Source: Metridium senile
Lineage: Eukaryota; Cnidaria; Anthozoa; Actiniaria; Metridiidae
NCBI GenBank assembly: GCA_949775045.1
Contig: OX459096.1
Span: forward strand, 40,210,158-40,274,157
Reading direction: 5' to 3'
Length of the DNA: 64,000 bases
Part shown: piece after piece, positions 1 to 12,500 of the stretch
Layout of the letters: each line of letters starts with the position of its first letter
Position numbering within the stretch: position 1 is the stretch's first letter
Translations under genes and position numbers: made by a program
The notes under the pieces: model-generated
Seen by the model: only the letters and a program-made list of their open reading frames with translations
What the model was told of the DNA's origin: nothing
Database searches by the model: none

Positions 1-589
1 CCCTTCGCAGCTGTTAGCCCATCTATGTGGATTGATTTTTCAGTCAAGATGAGCTCATGTGTTAATCACTATTTAAAAAACTCACAGCTAGCTGTATTAG
101 TGCAGTGAAGGGTTTTTCATACTTGATAAAATATGCTGTAGGTTTTATAAATGGCTACATAAACTACAACCTACATTTCCTGTTTTTTTTTTAAATATCC
201 AGAATTTATGATTAAACTTTACAAAAATGAAGATAAATCTGTATCGGATATAAAAATACTTCTCAAGGTTATGCGTTTTCTTCATGAATAGTTCCATGCG
301 CCATATCTTGAGGTAGCCGGGTCTTTGCATTGAAGTGAGACGAACGTTGAGCTTGCAATGAGACCTTTTAACACATCGCGGGGACAATCATTCACGTGCA
401 TGTCATCATATATCATTGTAAGCTAGCTCAACGTTCGTCTCCCTTAGATGCAATTCGCAAATGCCAAATCTACCTTTCAAGATGGCGCAGGGAACTGTGA
501 AGGGGACTTCAGTGAAAATGTTTAAAATGACTTTTTAGGCTTTTAGGGCTTTTTGGTTAACTGTCCGCGGTCTTATTATTCCTGTATGG

Positions 590-3500
590 TTATTCAAGAA
601 GAGGTCTTTGTTCTTGGCTTCTTTCTTCTTGATTTTCGGGGTTATCCACAACTGGAATTGGTAAATTCACTGGTGGTGGTCCTGGACGAGGTCTATTCTT
701 TATGGCAATAACAATAATTACTGCCAATACAACTGCACCAGAAATACTCCCACCAAGTATCAACCAATTGATTTCTGAAAGGTACAATGCAATAATTATT
801 AGAGTGGCTCAAAATGCTATCATGACTAAAGAATGTATTTTGTAAACGTTTTTGCATTCAAAGTCAGGCAAACTTGTAACAGTCTGGAAAAAATGCATCA
901 AAACGCTTTGCCTGTATTTTCAGTTAGCAATTTTATTACAGTGTAAGATAACCATAGGCACCCAAAAATATTGGAATATAAATTTTTAGTTAACCGCCGG
1001 AATCAGGAACAACCCTATATAACCGAATTAAGAAGTTCGGCTGATCGTAACAATTGGAAACATTGTCAAGCTTTATAACATGTTATTACTGCGGTTTTCA
1101 TCTTTCTGCAAACTCACACATTGGAACGGCTAATGTGAAAGACGATTTTTATCTTTTATATTTTTCAGTGACTCGGCAGCCAAAAACGTATTTCGTAGAA
1201 AGTCGAAAACCGCTTAGCCTGCTGTGCAGACTCTTTTTAACTCGTGGATCGAAGATCTTCGAGTTATTGGGATGGGACTTTTAAACCGGAAGTGTCACTC
1301 ACTCACTCGCTCACTCGACCGTCAGTGTAAACTTTTGAGCCCCAAGATTTTTGTCATCGTACCTCACTATATGCATTAACATCATCTTTAAAACCAACCA
1401 CTCTCCCAATTGGGTTTCCTGTGTAATGACGTAATCAAGACTACCCCTCCCCCACTTTGGGCTTCCTGTGTAAATACGTCAGGACCTACCTCAACAAATA
1501 CACCACAGGAACCCCACCCGCGTGTAAGGTTTAAAATTTATACCCCAAATAATCGCTCTAACCTCCCATGTGGGACACTGTGGCTTTTAACAAGCAATTT
1601 TTCGTCAAAGTCGCGCGGTGTTGAAGAGGGAGGTATTTTGACAAGGTATGAAACTCGGTCACGTGACAAATTTAGTTTCGCGCGTAGTAAATCAGCCATG
1701 GGAGAAAATTTAGATTTTTCTTCGAATATATAAACTTTACTTTGCTCTTCAACTACAGTAAAAAGTATGATAATCTCCGACCTCAGCAAAGGGGTCAAAA
1801 TTAATTTATAAAAAGGGCAGCATGGAACCGAAGTTTTCCAAGCTTGAAAAAAGCTCAACTTTATTTTGTGAACACTTACTTAGTTATAGCGGTTCCAACA
1901 CTAAGAATAGAAAATACGTTTTGAAAGTGTGAAGCGTTTACAATTGTATTTTATAAGCTATATATTGCCGAAAAACTTTAGCTAAAACACAACATTTACG
2001 GATTCTATAAATACACTTTGAATGAAAATCTCTTCACATTGTCAAATAAACTAAAGTTATATTTCAAATAAACATGGAAATAAATTTCACATACTGATCT
2101 GTTTGTTCTTGTTGGTTTTAAAAGTGTACTCAGTGTAAATCCCTATGAGAAAAACAACATTTTTTGTTTTGAAAGAAAAGTTTTAACAACATATATTTTT
2201 CGGCGAGTCAGTCGATTGCTTCACGGCGAACTTTCGGCGCTCGTCGTTGAATTTCGGTGAGGTTTCCGTGCCCTAGCAATCTGCGGCGCACATCTATCCA
2301 TCCACGCCATCAAGTTTCAGACCTTGTATCAAGATACTACTTTCTTTGATCTTTTTGTCGTACGTGCGATTCCGCGCGACCGAAAAATTGCTTGCAAAAA
2401 AAGCCACAGGAATCCCATCCGCGAGCTTTCAAACAAATACACCACAGGAACCCCACCCGCGCGCTCAATATGTATTTCGCTCGGCGCGCGGTTAAAAATA
2501 ACTTTATTGTCATTAAAAAAAATCCTCAAAAAGAATAGTTGGGCTGCCTGTGATTTGTTTTCAAAATATTCGCCAATATTGGCGAATATTTTGAGCGCAA
2601 AAAAAAGAGTCTGCACAGCTGTAATATCCATATTTTCGATGGCCTGGTGAATTATTCCTACTCAAAACACATAAGAGAAATTTATAGCCATTTCCCAAGT
2701 GTTTTTAAAATTGACGTGCAAATTTTGGTCGACCTAGAGCTCTCTGCTCACACGGTAAATAATGGTTGTTTGTTGGGATGATTTAATTTTTATTATACGA
2801 ATGCTGTCCTTAAAGAAATTGAATGTTTTCATTGTCAATCAGTTCCTGGCATGTATTTTTTATACTCACTGGATACACTAGCCTTACTGTGTGCACTAGG
2901 TGGGGGATCAGTAATACTTATGTTAGCACAAGCTCCTTCACAGCAACAATTCCCAGTAAATGTTGCTCTCTGCAATGAAAATAAATAAAGCAACATAACT
3001 AAATGAAAAAAAATAATAATCAACAAGAGCATAATATAGATAAAAGTGGACAAACAAGATAGTCAACATCTGAAAATGTGTTAAAACAGTATGAACTGCA
3101 TGTGCAAACGGTCTGTCTGCAAGAACAAAATTCAGTGTATTTATCATTAATTTATTTACCATACAGCAAATGTATTTTTAAAGACTTTTATACAAAAAAA
3201 TAAAACATACATAAAAAATATATATACAAAAATATTACATTTGTCAATATTACAAATCATGCATTTCATTTCTCAATAATTACCAGTATCCCATCTTTGT
3301 CAGGGCCATATGTCAATTTTGGACTTTTAACACCACTTTTAGCACACATCATCCTTATTATCACTTTTATTTTTAAAGCATCATCCCTATAGGGATAATA
3401 AAAGCAATTGTTTATATGCCACTATGTTTTGAAGGACAATGAGTTTGAAGATTGTAAGAGAAAACACCTTTATTTTTTTTTAAAAAAGGACATTTTAGGG

Positions 3501-6500
3501 ACCGGTCATTTTGTATCGGGAGGGGGGGGGGGGGGGGGGATTGGTGAAGGAGTTGGGGTGGCTGGTGGCTTTCAGGGAGGCCACCTGCATGGACAAATTT
3601 AATTTGGGATCTAGGAGGGGCCAGTCAAAAGTAATACGATACACAATATACAGATGTTGTACACTTGTTCAATATTTCTGTCAAGACGCTGTTTCTTTCT
3701 CTTTTTAGCTTCCCTGGTGCACAGGGACCCCTAATCAATCAATAATTATTAATAAAATAGACGAAAAACGCGCGCGCATGCAATTGTTCTTCGTTTGGGC
3801 TTCCTGTGTCGACTACTGCTCGTGATATCTGGTGGGCTTCCTGTGGCCGCCGTTGCTTGGTGACGAATGGCTGACGAACGACAAAATTCAAAAACTTTTC
3901 TCGCGTAGCTTTTCTCCGCAAATCTCTCTAGTTTAGTAATATGTGACAACAAGTCACATATATATTATCACAAGGGGTGGACAAGTTACCAAGCAACGAC
4001 TGCCACAGAAAGCCCAACAGATATAACGAGCAGTAGTCGACACAGGAAGCCCAAGCGATGAATAATTGCATGCGCGCGCGTTTTTCATTTATTTTACCCA
4101 TAATTTTTGATTGATTAGGGGTCCCTGTGCCTGGTGTTGTTGTTCTGTTTTTGTTTTTTCTGAGGTAAACTTTAAAAATTCGCGTACACTCTTCCAACTC
4201 GTTCTTTTTGAGTATAACTATTTTACCATTAACATCTGCAATTATTCTTTCGATGATCGCTATAGCTAGTCGTTTCTCATTAAAGTTATGTTCAAATGTT
4301 CTTCAATCCTTCAAAGCTCTTCCATTCTGGTAGAACAATGCATTGTCATGTTTCTTCAATTGTTACAATGTCACATTACGTTTGTTGAGTTTCGCGTTAT
4401 GTTAATCAATGGCGTGGTTTAGGCGTCTACTTTCACCTGGTTTCACAACTTTGCTGGTACAACATACATATCTATCAAAACAGGTTTCAGCTTTTTGAGA
4501 CATTTTTTCTTCCGTTTGAAGGAGATCAAACTGTTTGTTGTAAAACTATTCCTAAATGCTTGGTCACTTTCACGCGTTGTTCTCATTTTTAATTGGTCTC
4601 TGCCACTATCCTCATGTAGAGGATCATTATGTAACATATTGCAAAACACCAATCAGTTCAGAACGAGAGGTAGATGACATGAAATACTGAAAGTGTGACC
4701 CTAGTTGCTGACAAGTTTATTGTAAAGATAAAACATGTAAAGGATTACCTTCAACATCTTAAAGTTATAAAAAGTTCAGAAACATTTTTTCAATAACCAC
4801 CAGCCCAGGCCCCCTCCTCCCGATAAAAAATGACCGGTCCGTTAGCATAAAAAATTGGTCGCGATTCTAGTGGATGCATTGATTCCTTTATACTCGAAAC
4901 TAATCTAAAGCCTGTTATATGTCATCTAAGCAATTCATTTATGTGATTTACAGATTTACATCAATATTTTCACATTATCTTTGTTATATATCATAATTTA
5001 ATTTACTTTTAGTATTTCTGTGTACGTTTATCTCAACACATCACTGGCTCTATTATTTTTATTATAAGTATTTGTACACTGGTGTGTTTAGTACATGTAC
5101 ATATTAAGAGAAGATTTCTGTAAATACCATGCAAACGCGGCAACACTCAAAAAATCGATTTTTCTCATATTTTAACCATAGGTAGCCCTCAACATGAAAC
5201 AAGTCATGATGCCTTTAGTTAAGAAAAATACTGCATATTTTACGAGAAAATCGCAAAAAACGAAATTTCGTCATATCGCTGCTCCGAGACGCTAATTTTT
5301 ATGTCAACTTTGACGGCCCCGTATGGCAAAATTAATTACTTTAATGACTCCAAACTTTCATACTATTATTTAATGACATCTTAACTTTAAACTCAAGCTT
5401 TTATAGAAATATTGAGTTACTTAAAGATATCATTCTATTTATTTTTCTATGTCATACTTTTCGCCTTAGAAAAAGTAGGGTAAAAACAAAAAAATATTTT
5501 ACTATGTGCAGCACAAAATTTTTCAATAATAATCTGGGTTCTGAATGTTACGATATGGAATATATAACTGTAAAAAATTCAGCTTGGGTAAATGTAATTG
5601 AGCGAAGTTATTGAGCTGCGAACTTTCGCAAAATCTTACTTATTATGCATATTCTACTGTCGGCTAACACATTGAATCTGCCAAGTCGCGGACGTGATTT
5701 GCATAAATAATCACATTTTCTTTCTTTTTAGCAGCAAAATGCTATCAAATAAAATCAGTACAACCCAAGCAATGTTTACCTTTTATTTAGTTTAAAAAAA
5801 TATCGCATGTTTTACGAGAAAAGTCTCGAAAAACAACATTTCGTCAAATCGCTGCTTCGATCGAGACGCTAATTTTTCTGTCAACTTTGACGGCCTCGTA
5901 TGACAAAATTAACTACTTTACTGATTCCAAAACTTCTTAATATTGTTTATTGACATCTTAAGTTTAAAGTCAAGAATTTACAAAAATATTTAGTTAATTG
6001 AAGATATTATTTAATATATTTTCCTATGTGAAATGTTTTGCCTTGTTAAAAGTAGGGCAAAAACAAAAAGATATTTTACTATGTGCTAGTCACAATTTTT
6101 CAATATAAATCCGTATTCGGAATGTTGAGGTATCAAATATATAACTGTGAAAAATTCAGTTTGGGTAAGTGTTATTGAGCGAAGTTATTGAGCTGGGAAC
6201 TTTTGCAAAAGTTTGCTTTCGCTGCATAGTGTATTATTCTGTCTCAGTCATTGTTATTAATAAGATATGGGAACGCAACTCCGACCGGAGCCTTCTCCGG
6301 CACGAAGTAGCGGAGGGCAAAATAGTCTGCCCCTGCACCCCGGCTGAACTCTGGGCGGGAGGGTGGGCGCGATGTCCACTTCGGTCTTCGACTGATTGAC
6401 CAAGTAATGCATGCAAGGCGTCGTTTTAATTTATACCCACCCCGAACCAATCAGAGTCGTTTATTTTCCCGCCAGAGACCATTTCTTCGTGGGAATGTGT

Positions 6501-9500
6501 TATAAATAACATTCCTTCAACATAATATACATATTCAATGACTTTGCATAGTCTACTGGATACCGTCTACCTGTGTACTGTCGGCTAACCTATCAGTCAA
6601 TCAAGTCGAGAACATTTACATAAACAATCACGCTCTCTTTTTTTTTCCTGCGAAAGTTCGGAGCTTAATAACTTCGCTAATTTACATTTATCCAAACTGA
6701 ATTTTTCACAGTTATATATTTAATACCTTATCTTTCCAAATACCGATTTTTATTGAGAAAGTTTGAGTAGCACATAGTAAAATATTTTTTTGTTTTTGCC
6801 CTACTTTTAACAAGGCAAAACATTTCACATAGAACAATATATTAAATAATATCTTCAATTAGCTAAATATTTTTGTAAATTCTTGACTTTAAACTTAAGA
6901 TGTCAATAAACAATATTAAGAAGTTTTGGCATCATTAAAGTAGTTAATTTTGTCATACGAGGCCGTCAAAGTTGACAGAAAAATTAGCGTCTCGATCGAA
7001 GCAGCGATTTGACGAAATGTTGTTTTTCGAGACTTTTCTCGTAAAACATGCGATATTTTTTTAAACTAAATAAAAGGTAAACATTGCTTGGGTTGTACTG
7101 ATTTTATTTGATAGCATTTTGCTGCTAAAAAGAAAGAAAATGTGATTATTTATGCAAATCACGTCCGCGACTTGGCAGATTCAATGTGTTAGCCGACAGT
7201 AGAATATGCATAATAAGCAAGATTTTGCGAAAGTTCCTAGCTCAATAACTTCGCTCAATTACATTTACCCAAGCTGAATTTTTCACAGTTATATATTCCA
7301 TACCTTAACATTCAGAACCCAGATTATTATTGAAATATTTTGTGCTGCACATAGTAAAATATTTTTTTGTTTTTACCCTACTTTTTCTAAGGCGAAAAGT
7401 ATGACATAGAAAAATAAATAAAATAATATATTTAAGTAACTCAATATTTCTATAAAATCTTGAGTTTAAAGTTAAGATACCATTAAACAATATTATGAAA
7501 GTTTGGAGTCATTAAAGTAATTAATTTTCCCATACGGGGCCGTCAAAGTTGACATAAAAATTAGCGTCTCGGAGCAGCGATTTGACGAAATTTCGTTTTT
7601 TGCGATTTTCTCGTAAAATATGCAATATTTTTCTTAACTAAAGGCATCATGATTTGTTTCATGTTAAGGGCTACCTATGGTTAAAATATGAGCAAAATCG
7701 ATTTTTTGAGTGTTGCCGCGTTTGCATGGTATTTACAGAAATCGTCTCTTAAGTATGAACATATGAATTGAATTAGCTCCAGTTTCTAAATCCAGAATTA
7801 AATACAGGTCCAATATATAACAACTAGTACACATTAAATATATGTCAAATACATATTAAAGTATATAAAGTTCTCCTAAAGGAGTGATAGTATACAAATA
7901 TACAACAGTGTATACATGGTTTATTCTTGCCTGAACATTTGATATAGAACGAGCCTTGAAAGACCGTCAGTTCCAGTGGCTTTGAGAAATGCAGATTTTT
8001 GATGTGACCCATACGATTCGCAATATTTCACAGACAGGTTTGTATAACGTGCAAACTAAAGACACACATTAAAAAAGCTATAATTAAAACTGCCAAAAAG
8101 CCCCCCCCCCCCCCCCCCCCCTTTACCCAAACCTCTTGTGAAAACAATATAGCACCTCATATATATAGTCCCTGGGATTATATTTTCTCTCTCCCATCTT
8201 CATATATACAAGCTAGGTGAATGCTATAAATTCAATTTGTTTTAGGTATTTTTTATTTCCCTGTAAAAGCAGCTGGGCCAACGTTTCACAGTTTAGAATT
8301 ACAATTAGCCATACAATAAATAAAAACACAAACAAACAAATACGAAAAGACATGCAATTTATGTGTAACAGTATGGTTGAATTGCAATTGGTATAGAAAA
8401 TAGGATTTTCATTCCTGCTTTGCATCGTCTTGGCAGGTAATACCTAATTTGTATATTATGCAATTTAAAAATTAACTGCTGATTACCCGCCCTACCACTA
8501 TAACAAGGAAGTCCCCCCTGAGCATTAGTATCATTGACCAAAAATATTTAAAGAGCAATTAAATTACATACCCCAGTGTTTATGCATGCTTTGTCCCAAG
8601 GATGCACAGTTTCATTAACAAATATGTCAAAGTCGTTACATGGTGACCATGCAATATACCAGCCTTTTGATGATTCATGATATCCCTTGGCAGTATAGCT
8701 GCAAATATTTGCACAAAATAGTATATATGTCATACTTCTTAATTCTTATCATTTGAGTCACTTGTGAACAGGACTGGGATCTGACCTAATTCTGGGATCT
8801 GACCATGTAACTGGGCCTTGTACAGATGCCTTGTACAGGTGAAAGGGTTGGCTAGCCACTCCCCCTTGTATTTCAGTGGAATGTACTAGTGATAAAACAA
8901 TATAAGATTACATGCCAGTTTATTCTGTATATAACAGCAAATAAATAGCATCCTAGCAATTGCATCATACTGTAAGGGGGGGGGGGGTGGGGGGGGTCAC
9001 TCCCTTTGTCCATGGGTAGGGGTGATCGGCGAGGGTTTTTGAACACGACCCCGGCCTAATGTTAAAGACATCAGCCAAGCAAACTGACATGCATCGTCTC
9101 GTACCTATTATTGAACAGCAGCCAAAACTTGTCGTAATGCTGATAATCGCGAAAAATAACAATTTCCGAGCAACAAATCAGTGGTGAAAAAAGTCTACGG
9201 CAGAAAGTGCCGCGGATTAATTGGACATTATATCATTGTAGCGTCTGTAAACATTTGTTTCTCTGTTAGTGGGAAATGTGTACAAACGCGACCAAAATGT
9301 TTTTTTGAAAAGCTTAAAGGTCAAACAACTGTCCAATGATTTAAAGTGCCTATGAAACAAAAATATACCACCTCTTTTTATTCCATCAATGGAAACTACA
9401 ATCTATGTGTGTTCATTTAAAAAAAAAAAAATCTGAAAATTTTAAAAAGATTATATGTTTTTTTGCTTTCGCGCAAGAGCTATATGATGATAAATATGCG

Positions 9501-12500
9501 ACAGGAGCCTGGTACCGAGTGACGTCATCAGTTGTGTTTGGCTTCTTGACTTCCAAAGCGGACAAAGCATGTGTTTCACTTCGACCTTCGTCAATCTTTT
9601 ATTAGTCCAATACTTTGATCTTTTAAGTCTTTAATATGTCTTCAAGTGAACCTCAGACATCCTCATCTTCATCTGAGGAAGACAGAGGGTCTACAATTTC
9701 AGAAAATAACGAAGTAGAAAGCGTTTTTCTACCGTATGTAGACGATCCGCTTGCAGTGTTTGTGTTTCGGCCCGGCCGGGTTATCAAAACTGATCACAAC
9801 TCGGCACTGAATAAACTCGGCGAAAACTTACATTTTTCAAATTTATTATTTAACTAATGAAAGGTTTATTATCATAATTGGAGTGTTAAGGTTTAATCAT
9901 ACACAGAATAACATGTGTTTTATTACGTGATTTGAATCGAAGTGTTGTGTTTGTGTTTAGGTCCGGCCGGGCGCCGGGCGCTTTCAAAACTGATCACAAC
10001 TCGGCACTGAATAAACTCGGCGAAAACTTACATTTTTCAAATTTATTATTTAACTAATGAAAGGTTTATTATCATAATTGGAGTGTTAAGGTTTAATCAT
10101 ACACAGAATAACATGTGTTTTATTACGTGATTTGAATCGAAGTGTTGTGTTTGTGTTTAGGCCCAGCCGGGCGCCGGGCGCTTTCAAAACTGATCGCTTG
10201 CCGGCAATAAATTTGGCTAAAAGTTACATTTGTCGAACTTATTATCACACTAATACATTAGTTGAAGGTTTATTATCATTATGTGCATTATTGGAGTGTT
10301 TAGGTTTAATCATACACAGAATAATATGTGTTTTATTACGTGATTTGAATCGAAGTGTTGTGTTTGTGTTTCGGCCCGGCCGGGCGCTTTCAAAACTTAT
10401 CGCTTGTCGGGATCAGCTGACTTTGTGGCCAATCCGATTATTAGATTTCCAATAATTAGAAATCAGAAATTGTTCAAGATTGTTTTCTGATTCCTGTTTT
10501 CTTAAAACAGAAAATTGAATTATCTATCTTTCAAACTTGATTTGAAACTCCAAAAGCACACTTTACAAATGTTTTGAGTTCCGATTCCTGATTTCTGAAA
10601 ATCAAAAACCAGAAATTGGATTTCCGTTTTCTGATTTCTGAAATCAGAAATCAGGAATCAGATTTTCTCTTTCATGCTACAAAAAAAACCGTGGAGGGGT
10701 AGGGCGCTGTGCTTTTTACTTCCGGTCAAGGATGGCCCCTCCTACTTTGCCACAGGGAACCCACAGTACACGTGATTTTTAGTTTGTATCCCATCCGCAT
10801 TTGGCGCGAAATTGTCACATGGTGAAGATGGAGAGCTGTGACGTGAAGTTTAAAGAGATTATCAAGACAGTTTCAACGCAAAATGTCACTAAAAACGCAC
10901 TTGTTACGCTGTTTGATTTAGACGAGACCTGCAGCCTTTGGCTAAAGGAATCGGGGCTAAGTACCATCATTTTCCACGATGCTGAAAGAAATTTTCTCAC
11001 TTTGGAAGCTTACTCAATGTACTCAATAGAAATATGTCCTGCACATGCAAGAAAGAAATGCCGGGGAGGGGAAAAAGCCGGCTTTAAACGATGCAGACGA
11101 CGACAGTACAGATTCAGACGTCGACTACCGTTGTGCAGCTTATAAACTTGCCACTGCAAGTAAAAAATCTGCCAAGAAAGACAAGGGTAGCAAAGGGAAG
11201 CGACCAGTTCCATCTCCAAGAATGCCGGCTGAAGGGAAGTGAAGTGATTTTTCAGGATAACAGTGTCGGGGAGTGGCAAAATAAAAAATTGATACCAACA
11301 AGAAACTACTTAGTGCAGTGCGACGAGAATACTGATTGCGAGACTGTCAAGCAAAAGATAGCCTGAGCTGATGGTTCATCGATTTGACGTTGAGCCACAG
11401 GCTTCCAACACTATCAATCTGTGGTATTGGGCTTCCTGTGGTATTTAACGACTCGTTTCGAAGTTCAATATGGATAACGTTCAAATATGGTCCCGTTTGA
11501 AACCTTTTCTTGAGTCAGTAATATTGTTTTTTAGATAATAAAAGATTATGAGTTTAGGAACGTTTCTGTGTGGTTTTATTGGGTTTTGGTGGCCATTTAA
11601 GGAGGTTTTGAGGATGGCGAATTTCAACGGTCATCGGCGTGTATTGCCATCGTTAGATATACTGTGGGTTCCCTGTGGCAAAGTAGGAGGGGCCATCATT
11701 GACCGGAAGTAAAAAGCATAGCGTCCTACCCCTCCACGGGTATGTTTGTAGCATGAAGGAGAAAATCTGATTCCTGATTTCTGATTTCAGAAATCAGAAA
11801 ACGGAAATTCAATTTCTGATTTTTGATTTTCAGAAAACAGGTATCGGAACTCAAGACATTTGTAAAGTGTGCTTTTGGAGTTTCAAATCAAGTTTGAAAG
11901 ATAGATAATTCAGTTTTCTGTTTTCAGAAAACAGGAATCAGAAAACAATCTTGAACAATTTCTGATTTCTAATTATTGGAAATCTAATAATCGGATTGGC
12001 CACAAAGTCAGCTGATCGTCGGCAATAAATTCGACTAAAAGTTACATTTGTCGAACTTATTATCACACTAATACATTAGTTGAAGGTTTATTACCATTAT
12101 TGGAGTGTGTTTGATTCAAGTAAACACCGTCATACCGTAAAAAATCAGTTTATTTCGTATATTTGTGTGTATATAATGACGAAATATGTGATTAATATAG
12201 TATATATACTGTGACATTTTAAGCCACTAATGTAGTCGGTGAATAAATAATAATAATAATAAAATACTAAATATATTAATATAATAAGATAATAAATATA
12301 CTTACTGTGACATTTTAAGCCACTAACGTTACTGGCTTAAAATATCACAGTAAGTATATATTAATAAATATACCGAAAGCAAAATCGGCCACTAACGTTA
12401 CTGGCTTAAAATGTCACAGTAAGTATAACTTAATATATTTACCGAAAGCAAAATCGGCCACTAACGTTACTGGCTTAAAATGTCACAGTAAATATATATT

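Noticed and set aside
9341..9362. 7-8 base target duplication for the 9.8-kb composite
   Set aside because: Flanks CCAATGAT and GTAATGTT are not convincing duplicates, so I did not claim one.
10132..10455. 107-codon frame with repeated 'VFVFRPGR'
   Set aside because: It is the ~195-base tandem repeat read through, cut by the foldback.
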